From NCBI GenBank assembly GCA_964035575.1, contig OZ037915.1:1116001-1180000 (forward strand): 64,000 nucleotides of DNA. Direction: 5' to 3'. A model generated the notes under the pieces. The model ran no database searches. It was not told the origin of the DNA and saw only the letters and a program-made list of their open reading frames with translations. How positions within the stretch are numbered: position 1 is the stretch's first letter; each line of letters begins with the position of its first letter. Below, piece by piece: positions 52,401 through 61,165 of this stretch. A program made the translations under genes and the position numbers. This stretch comes from Rhynchopus sp. YZ270_cl-10. Taxonomy: Eukaryota; Euglenozoa; Diplonemea; Diplonemida; Diplonemidae.

Positions 52401-53025
52401 ATGGTGCTGTTGTTCTTATTCTTCTGCTCCTAAGACGTGAAGTCATGCCCTCACGAGGTTATTCATCACAATCACCGTTTGCTTCCCATCACCCTACCCG
52501 ACACAGATAAGCAAAGCCCTCCTCGAGTTGATCCGTGTAGCAAATGCGTCAGACCCTGTTGCGGAGCTGCCTGCATCGCTTACGCAATGGGACGGGAAGG
52601 AGTGGGCGTGCACGTGCCCCTGCACCACACCGCTGCCAGCACTGATCCTGAAAGCAGCACAGAACACACCCTTGACAGGCGCCCTCTCGGAGTTTAACAA
52701 ACGGCGTCTCAAGGCAGTATGTGTTCTTGTTCCACACCACCCCCTCCACCCCCTCAACTTTCCCTCCCCCGAAACCTTTTTTGCAAACACCCTCTTTTGA
52801 GGTATTGTGGTTTAGATTTCACTGCAAAGGGGGGGTATTTACTTCGCAGTTTACTTATTACTCAAAAACGGTCCATTTTGCATTTCGTTTTCATTTTCAT
52901 TTTTCTTCACAACACAGGTGCAGGTGTGCGCAGACGCATGGAGAGTGGGTGTGACAGGCGACACAGAGACTATCCAGTCGCACATTGACCCTACAGTGTT
53001 AGCAGTGGAAACTGAGTGTTTCTAG
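49455..53025 (+). CDS. Protein kinase with long acidic C-terminal region, six exons
   Basis: Serine/threonine-type kinase. Exons: 49455-50133, 50333-52008, 52066-52121, 52314-52398, 52507-52716, 52918-53025. All introns start GTATG or GTATT and end CAG or TAG, and the phases agree throughout, giving 937 residues. The stop codon at 52030 falls in the 57-base second intron. Kinase motifs: glycine loop GSGVHGKVY (about 160), Lys in YGMKRF, Glu in LIREVATL, catalytic LNRDWKPANVLW, metal-binding LADFGQAR and DYRPPEVCMG. All key residues are present, so it is probably active. The activation-segment end looks CMGC-like. Residues about 690-770 are Glu/Asp/Ser-rich. The C-terminal exons (SPEDKTLCLCLAVVSSADVH) match no family I know. 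The 150-residue N-terminal extension is unassigned. Confidence 0.85.
50171..50237. repeat. Inverted repeat inside kinase intron 1
   Basis: TACACTCCAGCTGGTAATT and its complement (18 of 19 positions) are separated by 29 bases, so the intron RNA can fold into a strong hairpin. Confidence 0.8.
52189..52245 (-). repeat. Short dispersed hairpin repeat (copy d), in kinase intron 3
   Basis: On the minus strand: ATAAGATGACCCTAAGCCTC followed by TCGTGCTTAGTCACC, the best match to the family consensus seen at 1316, 4039, 5455 and 53137. Confidence 0.6.
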
Positions 53026-53969
53026 AATGGATATTCTTCACTTCTTGTGCTTTTTTAAAGTTTTCAAGAAACAGAAAGAAACAAATATGAAGAAATAACC
53101 ACCGACATCTCACCCAATATGGTTTTGTCTGATCGGGATCAAAGGTGAATCAGCACAGTGAGGCTTCAGGTTCATCGTACAAAACCTTTCTTTGCTTTTG
53201 AAGATGTGTTGTGTGTCCAATGCTAGAGGGCATGCAACTTAGTTATTATATTTTCTTCCTTTTATAGATGCATGACACAGCTATTTGTGGGTACATTCAT
53301 TTTTTTTCACAATTTCTTTCCCCCCCTTGAATTTTATTTTGTGAACACCGGCGGCTTTTTGAGGGGAAAACAGGCAAAAAAAATAAATAAATATGCACAC
53401 ACTTGTTTCTCTCTTCACTTCTTCTGCACGTGCGCCTGGTAGTGTGTTGGGTATGGTAAAGTGCCGTGCCTTAGTACAGGGTTTGTACTAACTTTGTCGG
53501 AGGACAAAGGGCGAAAAAAAGCAAAAAAAAAAAAAATCTTCGTATCACATAGACGTGTGTAGTAGTGTAGCATCCTTGGGGTGCCTACACTGATACAACC
53601 AAGCTTTCAAAAAAAAGAGGAAAAAACAGAACCCGTCCTTGGACAGGTGATTGTCGAAGCTACAAAAAAAGGGGGGAAAAACAACAACAAATGTTACCGC
53701 AGTTTCTTCTGTGTCGCTATCTTACCAACTTGGGGGGAGGGGTTTTTGTCTTAGTTTTGACATTTTCCACGTGATTGCAGATGACAACTTCCAGAAACGT
53801 GTACTGGATCCAGATACTATCCATGAACAAAAAAAGAAAGAACAAATTGCTCCAGTTTTTTTTTCTCTTTCAAAATAACCACCTGCATGTTTCTCCTAAC
53901 CTCCTATGCTCACACCCAGCACAGCCCCTTGCAGGTGTTAGTTGCAAATCAACACAACTCAGTCTCAAA
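53026..53969. other. Spacer between the kinase and a small gene
   Basis: No coding region is supported. It includes copy e of the short hairpin repeat (53137-53195, minus) and, at about 53555-53610, a segment whose reverse strand resembles 1250-1290. Poly-A and poly-T tracts are frequent. Confidence 0.5.
53137..53195 (-). repeat. Short dispersed hairpin repeat (copy e)
   Basis: On the minus strand: TTTGTACGATGAACCTGAAG followed by CCTCACTGTGCTGATTCACC and TTTGATC. It shares the CACCTTTGATC end with copy d. Confidence 0.55.
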
Positions 53970-54764
53970 ATGATTCCAGGAATGGGCCCCGCACCGCTTC
54001 CCAAACACGAGGTATGAGTGCGATTTGGCCCCTCTATTTCCCTCTTTTCTGTCATTTACAAAGTGTTCCGGATATTGTGTAGCTGGAAATCCCAGAAGCC
54101 TACACCAGCAACGGTACACAAAACTCTATAACACACCCCTTGGTCAAATGGTTTACATGGTTAGGATTCCAGCGGCTAAGGGGGGAAATTAGCGAAACAA
54201 TACCCCCACTCTCTTAGCGTTTCGGTGCTGCGTATTTCGTCGATTTACTCAAACAAACCCTCTCCTTGTTATCACAGGCTGATGCACAGTTCCACGGCGC
54301 GGCCACAAAGTTTGGGATCACAGTGGCAGCCATGTACGTCGTGAGATGGGCAGTGGAGAATGGTATGTGGAATAAAAAATATAATGGAGCTTCCCACACA
54401 GTTGTCAGGTCTAGGTGGGTGAGCAAATTGGGACAATTGGGAGACCACAAAGCGGGTGCGCATATGCTCACCCACATACCTGACAACCGTGCACCCCCTC
54501 AAATGCGTTCTGCGCTGACCTTTTTTTTTTTTTGTTTTTCACATAAATTTTGAGACATAAAAGCTTTGAGAACTGTTGCTCTTTTCGCCTGACCACCAGG
54601 CATTATCAGATTCGAGATCGAGACTAGTCTTTTTTTTACTTTTCCTTTTTTATTCAGCATTTAATTTCGCTATTTGAAGTGTGAACACACCAAACAATAC
54701 CACAGACATGTTTGCGTACCTGCCCGTGCTTACATCCTCGGGAGCACAGCTGCAGGCTGTGTGA
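53970..54764 (+). CDS. Small single-span membrane protein, three exons (model tentative)
   Basis: Exon 1 (53970-54011) encodes MIPGMGPAPLPKHE and ends at a GTATGA donor. Exon 2 (54278-54362), after a TTATCACAG acceptor, encodes ADAQFHGAATKFGITVAAMY then VVRWAVEN and ends in phase 1 at GTATGT. The preferred last exon (54706-54764) reads DMFAYLPVLTSSGAQLQAV and ends TGA, giving about 62 residues. An alternative acceptor at 54599 would instead give GIIRFEIETS... The middle contains one membrane-type helix (FGITVAAMYVVRWAV). Such size and shape fit small mitochondrial inner- or outer-membrane subunits, but no family is identified. Intron 2 contains a long inverted repeat (54397-54491). An acceptor CTTGCAG lies about 40 bases before the ATG. 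Confidence 0.5.
54397..54491. repeat. Inverted repeat inside intron 2 of the small gene
   Basis: The arms GTTGTCAGGTCTAGGTGGGT (from 54401) and its near-complement (54465-54491) can pair over about 27 bases with a 39-base loop. Confidence 0.8.
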
Positions 54765-55287
54765 AGGAAGTGCGCTTGGATTTAGTATACACAACGCTCT
54801 TTTCTATGAAGGAAGACAAGGGTGTTTTTATTCAAAAGGGACAAAGAGATGGTGGTATCAAATGATAAGAGGGAAGCGCCTCCGCCCAAAAAATAAGGGG
54901 CAAAGCAAAAAAAAGCAAAAAAAAAGGGAGAGAAAGATGAAATGCAAAAAGAAGATTATCAACAGCTCGGAGAAAAGGGTAGAATGCCTGGCCCATTATT
55001 TCAATTTTTTTTGTTTTCTTTTTTTTGAAAAAAACGCTAATGCGTTTGAGGTTCGTAGTGTTGCAAGAAAAGCGGGAAGAGGCTGGGTTGTGGCGCTGTG
55101 CTCTGCACCTCACCCCACTCACCCACAGTATTTTTTTTTTAGAACGAGATATCCGTTTAGAACGAAACAAGAAAAAAACACAAAACACCGTCGCCCCCTT
55201 ACCCCATTTAGTCCATTTCAACCTCTCTTTTTCCTACTTTCCCTCCACCTTTTCTCCAGGCATCCTCTTATCTTTGCCTCTCTCCCA
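54765..55287. promoter_or_regulatory. Spacer and upstream region of DPH1
   Basis: No gene is seen. The final part is pyrimidine-rich (about 55205-55287) with a CTTTTCTCCAG acceptor 28 bases before the DPH1 ATG. Confidence 0.45.
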
Positions 55288-56598
55288 ATGGATCCATCCC
55301 CATCACCAACCCCGACACCAGCAGCACAATGCTGTGGGGGGAAGGACGGTGGGGGTGGAGGGTGTGCAAGCACTGCTGTGGTGGCACAGCCGCAGGGGCA
55401 GGGGGGTGCAGAGGACGCAGCGAAGCCGCGCAAGCGTGTGGTGGCGAGGGGGCGTGCGACAGTGCCGCCGGAGATCCTGAACAACCCGTTGTTGAACAAG
55501 ATGGTCGAAGCCCTGCCTAAGGCGTACACCTTTGAAATACACAAAACCGTCTGGCGTGTTAAGGAGAGCGGTGCAAAGAAGGTTGCGCTGCAGTTCCCTG
55601 AGGGGCTGCTTTTGTTTGCACCGTTGATAGCGAACATATTGGAGAAGATGCTGCCAGGGGTGTCGTGTGTGCTTCTGGGGGATGTGACGTACGGTGCGTG
55701 CTGTGTCGATGACTGGGCATCGCGTGCGTTGGGTGCAGAGTTTCTTGTGCACTATGGACACTCCTGTCTGGTGTCCATCAAGGACTGTGTGGTGCCCAAC
55801 ATGATGTACGTCTTTGTTGAGATCAAGGTTGATGTGCAGCATGCAGTGGACACCATCAAACAGCTTGTCCCCAAGGACAAAAGGGTTGTCCTTTCTGCCA
55901 CTATTCAGTTCGCTTCGTGTCTTCGCGCAGCGTCGTCGGAGTTGAAGACGTTCTTCACCACCCCGCCCACCGTCCCGCAGTCAAAACCGCTCTCCAACGG
56001 CGAGGTTCTTGGGTGCACATCACCAAAGCTGCCGGAAGGTGACCACGATGTGTTGGTGTTCCTTGCGGATGGACGGTTTCATATGGAGAGTCTGATGATA
56101 CACAACCCGCATCTGCAGTCGTATCTGTACAACCCGTACACAAAGCTGATGACAGCAGAGTCCTACGACACAGAGCTGATGCGCAAGAACCGGATTGCAA
56201 GCATCGCGAAGGCGAAGAGCGCGGCACGGTGGGGTGTGGTTCTGGGCACCTTGGGGCACCAGGGGTCGCTGTCGTCGCTGGACAGAGTGGAGCGTCTTCT
56301 GAAGGCGAAGGGCGTGCTGTACACTGTCGTGATGCTGTCAGAGGTGTTCCCCGCTAAGCTGGAACTCTTTGCAGACGTAACAGCCTGGGTGCAGATCTCC
56401 TGCCCCCGCCTCTCCATCGACTGGGGCATGCACTTCAAATACCCCATCCTCACACCCTTCGAGCTCGAGGTCTGCATGGGCAACGCAGTCATGCCCAACG
56501 TCTATCCAATGGACTGGTACTCCAAAGACGGCGGTCCCTGGGCAGTATACACAGACAAGTCCGCGCCGGTGAAAGGAGAGGAAGTGCAAGAGGCATAA
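55288..56598 (+). CDS. DPH1: Diphthamide biosynthesis protein 1 (DPH1)
   Basis: DPH1 pairs with DPH2 as a radical-SAM-type iron-sulfur enzyme that transfers the aminocarboxypropyl group of S-adenosylmethionine to a histidine of elongation factor 2, the first step of diphthamide formation in the cytosol. The 436-residue frame shows the family signature LPKAYTFEIHKTVWRV, ALQFPEGLLLFA, GDVTYGACCVDDW and HYGHSCLVSI. The three cluster cysteines are seen in GACC (about 138), EVLGCTSP (about 242) and VQISCPRLSIDWG (about 371). The first 60 residues are Pro/Gly/Cys-rich and not conserved. The ATG at 55288 is chosen because a splice acceptor precedes it; the frame is open further upstream, but that part is low-complexity spacer. 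Confidence 0.97.
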   Translation: MDPSPSPTPTPAAQCCGGKDGGGGGCASTAVVAQPQGQGGAEDAAKPRKRVVARGRATVPPEILNNPLLNKMVEALPKAYTFEIHKTVWRVKESGAKKVALQFPEGLLLFAPLIANILEKMLPGVSCVLLGDVTYGACCVDDWASRALGAEFLVHYGHSCLVSIKDCVVPNMMYVFVEIKVDVQHAVDTIKQLVPKDKRVVLSATIQFASCLRAASSELKTFFTTPPTVPQSKPLSNGEVLGCTSPKLPEGDHDVLVFLADGRFHMESLMIHNPHLQSYLYNPYTKLMTAESYDTELMRKNRIASIAKAKSAARWGVVLGTLGHQGSLSSLDRVERLLKAKGVLYTVVMLSEVFPAKLELFADVTAWVQISCPRLSIDWGMHFKYPILTPFELEVCMGNAVMPNVYPMDWYSKDGGPWAVYTDKSAPVKGEEVQEA

Positions 56599-57158
56599 GG
56601 AGAGCACATTGCACTCTGTTTCAGTTTTCAAGAAAAGCGGGAAAAAAATGACAGAAATAAAGAGAAAAATGAGTGGAGAAAAAGTGGAGTATCACCAACG
56701 AAGGGGGGCAGGGGAATGGGTGAGGAGAGAGAACGAGAAGGTGTTGTGTGTATATGTGAGATGGGGGGTGTGGAGAGGTGGAGAAGTGGAGAAGCTCCAC
56801 CCCCCACACCGTCTACACCTCGTTTCTTCCTTCGAACGTCGCTTCTCGTTAATCTTCCCACCCGTCTATTTTTTTCTTCTAGCCACACAGTTTTTTTCCC
56901 CCCTTTGTGATCACGGAGTTTTTTATAGGAAAAATAAATAAAGAATAGCAACCCCGTCTCTCGCCCTCTTTTCATTACGTGCCTTTTTTTGGGGTTCTTC
57001 CCCTTCGCTTCCCTCTCCTTTCATTTTTCCGTCTTCTCTCACTTCTGAAATTGTCCTAACAGAAAACGGTGGTCACTTTTTTCTCGAGTTTTCAGTTTTC
57101 TGGTTCTGTCTATGGTAGTGGGTTATTTCTGTTACCATTTGCACCTGCACTTGTCCTC
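56599..57158. other. Spacer between DPH1 and the first PPR-like gene
   Basis: No gene is seen. It contains purine-rich sequence (DPH1 3' UTR), then a pyrimidine-rich stretch ending TTGTCCTAACAG at about 57061, a likely splice acceptor for the next gene. Confidence 0.5.
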
Positions 57159-58430
57159 ATGCTGACACTGCCACTGCCACGTGTACATTCTGTTGTGTTC
57201 TTCTCTGTATGCCGCAGTGTGCTCTCGCAGCGTCGCTGTGCACGCATCAAGGACTATGGCGTCTACGGCAGTGGTGATGCACCTGTGGGGGCACGCCTTG
57301 TGGACAGAGAGGGCGCCTTGTGTAGGAGTGATGTAGAGTCTGCGAAGGCAGTGAAACGGTTTGCCCATGTTGTGTTCAAAGGGAATGACGGCGACGGCAA
57401 CGAGAAGGAGCAGTTCATCCCAAGCACAGTGCGCGTGAGCAAGAGGCTCATCATCACAAAGCTGTACGAGGAGCTGGAGCGCATGACCTCCTCAGGCGCT
57501 GTGATCGGGCCGCGGACGTACAACGTTGTGGCGCACACCCTGCAGAAGCTCAATGCCTTTGAACACATCGAGAAGGTTCTCCTCCGTATGCGCGCCGCCT
57601 CCATCAAGCCTGAGACAGACTTCTACGTCAGCCTCTGTGCCGCTGCCTACCGCCTCAGAAAGGTCGACGCCTTCCTGGCACACTGGAGCGACTTTGTGCG
57701 GCAGTACCCAATCAACGGCCGTGGCGTGCTGGCCCACCTCCGCATCGCCTCGCATGCAGTCAAGATGCTCATGGCACAGGGGGGCCCTGTGCACCAGGGG
57801 CACGCCCGCGCTGTGCGTGATGTGCTCCGAGGGTTGAACCTCCCAAGCGCATCGCGTGCCGCACGCGACACGGTGGCGCGTGTATGGGTGGAAATCAACA
57901 TCGTCGTGGCGCTCACTGTGCAGGAGGCGTGGGAGGCGGTGGCGGCACTGCAGACGTTGTCAGGGCACACCCTCGCAGCGTACTTCAGGGTCTGCGAGCG
58001 GCACTGCGATGTGTCGGGGCTGAAGCGTGGTCTCGCGCGTCTGCATCTTGTGCCTGTGGGCGACGACAAGGTGCTGTTCACACAGGTCATGAAGGTGTAC
58101 GCGAGTGTCGGGGATGTGCCGCAGTGTGCTGCGTGGATGGCGAAGATCGAGCGTCCCGACGAGTTGACGTGGGTAGCAATGCTGCAGGCGTGCTACGTGG
58201 CGTGCAACTGGCGCCACCTGCGTGCTCTCTACGACACTGCGCTCCTGCGGTACCCGATGCTCTCCTTCTGGGCACACCTCATCGCCATCAAGTGTGCCAT
58301 CAGGACACACGACAAGCAGTTCTGTGCACACGTCCTCGCAGAGATACGCAAGGACCACAACCACGGCGATGCTAAGCTCGCCGCACGTCTGCAGCAAGAC
58401 GGCGTACCTGCTCCCGAGGGTTTCCTGTGA
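57159..58430 (+). CDS. PPR-like helical-repeat protein, probably mitochondrial
   Basis: 423 residues from the ATG at 57159. The start MLTLPLPRVHSVVFFSVCRS, followed by QRRCARI, is hydrophobic and arginine-rich without acids, like a mitochondrial targeting peptide. From about residue 90 the protein is all-helical, with pentatricopeptide-type pairs: RTYNVVAHTLQKLNAFEHIE, KVLLRMRAASIKPETDFYVS and LCAAAYRLRKVDAFLAHWSD, then weaker ones to the C terminus (DDKVLFTQVMKVYASVGDVP). PPR proteins bind organellar RNA and act in its processing or translation. The next gene starts 41 bases downstream and is of similar type, so the pair may be a tandem duplicate or work together. An upstream non-ATG extension is rejected. 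Confidence 0.75.
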   Translation: MLTLPLPRVHSVVFFSVCRSVLSQRRCARIKDYGVYGSGDAPVGARLVDREGALCRSDVESAKAVKRFAHVVFKGNDGDGNEKEQFIPSTVRVSKRLIITKLYEELERMTSSGAVIGPRTYNVVAHTLQKLNAFEHIEKVLLRMRAASIKPETDFYVSLCAAAYRLRKVDAFLAHWSDFVRQYPINGRGVLAHLRIASHAVKMLMAQGGPVHQGHARAVRDVLRGLNLPSASRAARDTVARVWVEINIVVALTVQEAWEAVAALQTLSGHTLAAYFRVCERHCDVSGLKRGLARLHLVPVGDDKVLFTQVMKVYASVGDVPQCAAWMAKIERPDELTWVAMLQACYVACNWRHLRALYDTALLRYPMLSFWAHLIAIKCAIRTHDKQFCAHVLAEIRKDHNHGDAKLAARLQQDGVPAPEGFL

Positions 58431-58471
58431 ACCTTTCTTTTGCCACAACTCACTACAGAGGGGGGTCGCAG

Positions 58472-59647
58472 ATGCGATGGAACACTCTATGGGAGCAGCA
58501 AGCACGCACCAGCCTGCAGAACTACCCTCGCACCCTCTTCGCGACAGGCGCACCGATGCAGCAGGGTGGCGGTAGGGCACACCTGCGGAAGTGGCTGCAG
58601 GACGTGGCGGACACACGCTACGCGTCGCGCAGACACGTGCAGCTGGCGGTGTACTCGATGCAGACAGGTCTGGACAACACTAGCGCATGCTATACGACAA
58701 AGTACTGCCTCAACAGCCTGCCGTTGGTAGAGGACGAGCACTTGCGTGCGTGGGTGGTGGAGCACGTCCTGGAGTTCATGCTGCTGCGCTACCACCACTG
58801 GAAGGGACGTGGCGGGCCTGTCCTCAAGCGACGTGTGATCCAGCTCTTCGACGAGCACCGCAGTGCACTCACAGGCAGCACACTCTACACCCGCCACCTG
58901 GTGGCGATGATTCTTGCGCAGCGTGGAGACGCGTCTGCCGTGTCTGCCGCGCAAGAGGCAGTGGCGCTGAGGGGAAGTGATGAGCCCTTTGACAGCAACA
59001 CGCGTGCCCTGCACTTTGCAGTGCGCATCCGCAGCAGCAACAACATGGCGGAGGCGCTGTCGTTCCTGCAGGAATGGGTGGAGTACGTGCGCACCCTCGA
59101 CGTGCACGACCTCTGCGAAGACGAACGCTGCTTCATGTACCTCCCGCTGGATGCAGTGTTCTACTCCCTCCTCGAGTTCAGGGACGCCAGCACGACGGAG
59201 ATGCTCCTGACCGACCCTGCCCTGCTGCACCCCCTGATGCTGACGAGCACGCACAGACAGATGGCCCTGCAGGTCTACAGCGCATGCACGAACTTCAACA
59301 TGATGCACAGTCTGTGGCTGCGGTATGCGGACAGTGCAAGCCCGGAGGAGTGGTCGAACTACGTCAACTGCTGCATCTGCATCGGCACGCCAGAAGCGAT
59401 ACAGTCCGGGCTTGTTGCGTGCAACGGCAACGTGCCTTTCGAGCACAATAAACCAACCTACACAAAGGTGATGAGGGGGTGGCTCGACGGCCCACAGGAA
59501 GAGCCACTCAAGCGGCACGACAACTGTGCGTTCCTGCAGAATGACGAGCGCACAGCCTTCTTGTTCAATAGGTCCAGTCGCTCCTCCAAAGTGCTTGTCG
59601 AGAGCAGCGACGTCGCACTGCTGTCGCTGCAGGCTGCCTTGAGGTGA
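58472..59647 (+). CDS. Second helical-repeat protein (PPR/TPR-like)
   Basis: 391 residues from the ATG at 58472 (MRWNTLWEQQARTSLQNYPR), which has a basic, amphipathic start compatible with organelle import. It is rich in Leu, Ala and Arg and predicted all-helical; repeats are irregular, with segments such as HLVAMILAQRGDASAVSAAQ and ALHFAVRIRSSNNMAEALSF spaced about 35 residues apart and a late KPTYTKVMRGWLDG. It starts 41 bases after the previous stop, and this short gap suggests joint or polycistronic expression. Function inferred only from fold: RNA binding or scaffolding in mitochondria. Confidence 0.65.
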   Translation: MRWNTLWEQQARTSLQNYPRTLFATGAPMQQGGGRAHLRKWLQDVADTRYASRRHVQLAVYSMQTGLDNTSACYTTKYCLNSLPLVEDEHLRAWVVEHVLEFMLLRYHHWKGRGGPVLKRRVIQLFDEHRSALTGSTLYTRHLVAMILAQRGDASAVSAAQEAVALRGSDEPFDSNTRALHFAVRIRSSNNMAEALSFLQEWVEYVRTLDVHDLCEDERCFMYLPLDAVFYSLLEFRDASTTEMLLTDPALLHPLMLTSTHRQMALQVYSACTNFNMMHSLWLRYADSASPEEWSNYVNCCICIGTPEAIQSGLVACNGNVPFEHNKPTYTKVMRGWLDGPQEEPLKRHDNCAFLQNDERTAFLFNRSSRSSKVLVESSDVALLSLQAALR

Positions 59648-59995
59648 GCCACCCGTAAGATGTGTGCACCAGAAAATGCTCAGGCTGATGTTTGAACGTT
59701 CTGCTGTGATACATTGTCGGCATGGTGGTGTCATGTTTATGGCCAGGGATGGGAGGGAGGGATGGTACGGTGTTGCGATGTGCCGCCTAACTGACGCAGC
59801 AGCATAGTCTTAAATGGACAGTATTTGCCCCCACCCACCCTTTTTGCACACCCCTGTTATCCCAGAGGCGTCTCAACATTGTCAACCCCACTCTTCATTT
59901 CAGATACGCTGGAGAGAGTTTTGTATTTTGAAGTCACATTTTATTTTGCACCCACCTCCAAAGGTTCTTTCTCTTCCTTTGCTTCTTTACATATC
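59648..59995. promoter_or_regulatory. Spacer upstream of the ubiquitin-like/WD40 gene
   Basis: No gene is seen. Two acceptor-like sites occur: GTTATCCCAG near 59865 and CTTCATTTCAG near 59903, followed by a pyrimidine-rich leader to the ATG. Confidence 0.45.
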
Positions 59996-61165
59996 ATGGA
60001 GGTCACCTGCCGGCACATGGGGCAGACCTGTGTGGTGGAGGTAGGTGATGAAGACACGGTGGGTGCGCTCAAGGCACGTGTCTTGGAGGCACTGCAGCTC
60101 GACTCTATGGGACACTCACGGCAGCTCTGCTTGCGCACGGAGGGCGGCAAGGATGTGGGTGCCGACACGTTGTGCACTGCAGAGACGGCTTTAGAGGCAG
60201 GTGCCGTGCTGGACCTGTGCCGTACACATGCGCCAGTTGCGGCGCACACATACTGCGACCCCAAGTGTGCGGGGCTCCCAAGCATGCCGCAGTTCTGCTG
60301 CATCTCCCCCTGCGAAACGTCGCTCCTCATCGGGACCAATGCAGGTGACATGCTGTACCTCTACGACCTCGCTGCCACCACGCTGCTGTGGACCCGCCCC
60401 TTCACCGCACACAACGTCGATGATGGACGCTGCATGGCGTTCTCGCCGTGCGGCGCACACATCGGATATGCTCAGGGTGGGCCGGACATGGTGACAGTGA
60501 TGGCGACCTCGTCGGGCGAGATGGTGCACACCCTGGACCACGCGACACAGACACGCCAGGGAGGGGCGCATGCAGAGCACGCAGACGCGGTTGCGTTCTC
60601 CCCATGCGGCAGCTACGTTGTGACTGCGGCGCTCTCGGTGCTGGTATGGGACCTCCTCTCTGGCGCGTGTCTGATGCAGCACTATGTGTCTCCCTATGGG
60701 GTGCGGCAGGTGGGGGTGTCGGGTAGCAGTGTGTGTGCGGTGTCGATGGTGGCGGAGGGCATGCCGCAGACCTTTACGCAGATTGTCACGAAGTATGCAC
60801 TTGGGACGTGGGAGCAGGAGAAGGCGCCGTTGCGTGGGCACCTCTCAGACTGCGTGCGGTACATGCTGCACAGAAAGACACACACGCTCTACGATGTGGA
60901 CACAGGCAGCAAGCGTACTGCCCCAGTCGATGCTGTCCACGTCCTCAACGGCCTCCTTGCGTCGGTCAACACCCACCGCAAAGAGGTCCACTACTGGTCC
61001 GCCGACACACTCATGCCACTCCCCTGCACAGCAAGATGGGAAGAGGAGGAGGAGGAAGACAACCGCTACCGCAGCCCGCACTACGTTCTGTCTGCCTCGT
61101 GCATCTGCCTGCACAGGGGGAAAAGTGTAGTTGTGTGTCCCCTCTTCTTTGAAGGGAATGCGTGA
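59996..61165 (+). CDS. Ubiquitin-like domain fused to WD40 repeats
   Basis: 389 residues from the ATG at 59996. Residues 1-75 (MEVTCRHMGQTCVVEVGDED, then TVGALKARVLEAL) have the beta-grasp pattern of ubiquitin-like domains, including the helix after the second strand, but no C-terminal Gly-Gly, so it is not a conjugated modifier. From about residue 90 there are WD40-type blades: PQFCCISPCETSLLIGTNAG, CMAFSPCGAHIGYAQGGPDM, AVAFSPCGSYVVTAALSVLV with WDLLSGACL, and LLASVNTHRKEVHYWSADT. A short acidic stretch (EEEEEEDN) precedes the last strand. This architecture suggests an adaptor linking ubiquitin or proteasome components to a partner; the partner is unknown. The longer open frame upstream of the ATG is spacer. 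Confidence 0.75.
   Translation: MEVTCRHMGQTCVVEVGDEDTVGALKARVLEALQLDSMGHSRQLCLRTEGGKDVGADTLCTAETALEAGAVLDLCRTHAPVAAHTYCDPKCAGLPSMPQFCCISPCETSLLIGTNAGDMLYLYDLAATTLLWTRPFTAHNVDDGRCMAFSPCGAHIGYAQGGPDMVTVMATSSGEMVHTLDHATQTRQGGAHAEHADAVAFSPCGSYVVTAALSVLVWDLLSGACLMQHYVSPYGVRQVGVSGSSVCAVSMVAEGMPQTFTQIVTKYALGTWEQEKAPLRGHLSDCVRYMLHRKTHTLYDVDTGSKRTAPVDAVHVLNGLLASVNTHRKEVHYWSADTLMPLPCTARWEEEEEEDNRYRSPHYVLSASCICLHRGKSVVVCPLFFEGNA

Noticed and set aside
54712-55287. Upstream extension of the DPH1 frame by about 190 codons
   Set aside because: The extension is encoded by AT-rich spacer with Lys/Phe runs and precedes a good splice acceptor; DPH1 proteins have the length given by the ATG at 55288.
58487-59734. 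Minus-strand frame of 415 codons opposite the second helical-repeat gene
   Set aside because: It has no ATG-led protein-like pattern and is rich in His, Arg and Val; the sense frame has import signal and helical repeats and follows its neighbour closely.
59825-59995. Upstream extension of the ubiquitin-like/WD40 frame
   Set aside because: It starts at an ATG before two splice-acceptor-like sites, has no conserved character, and the ubiquitin-like fold begins exactly at the ATG at 59996.
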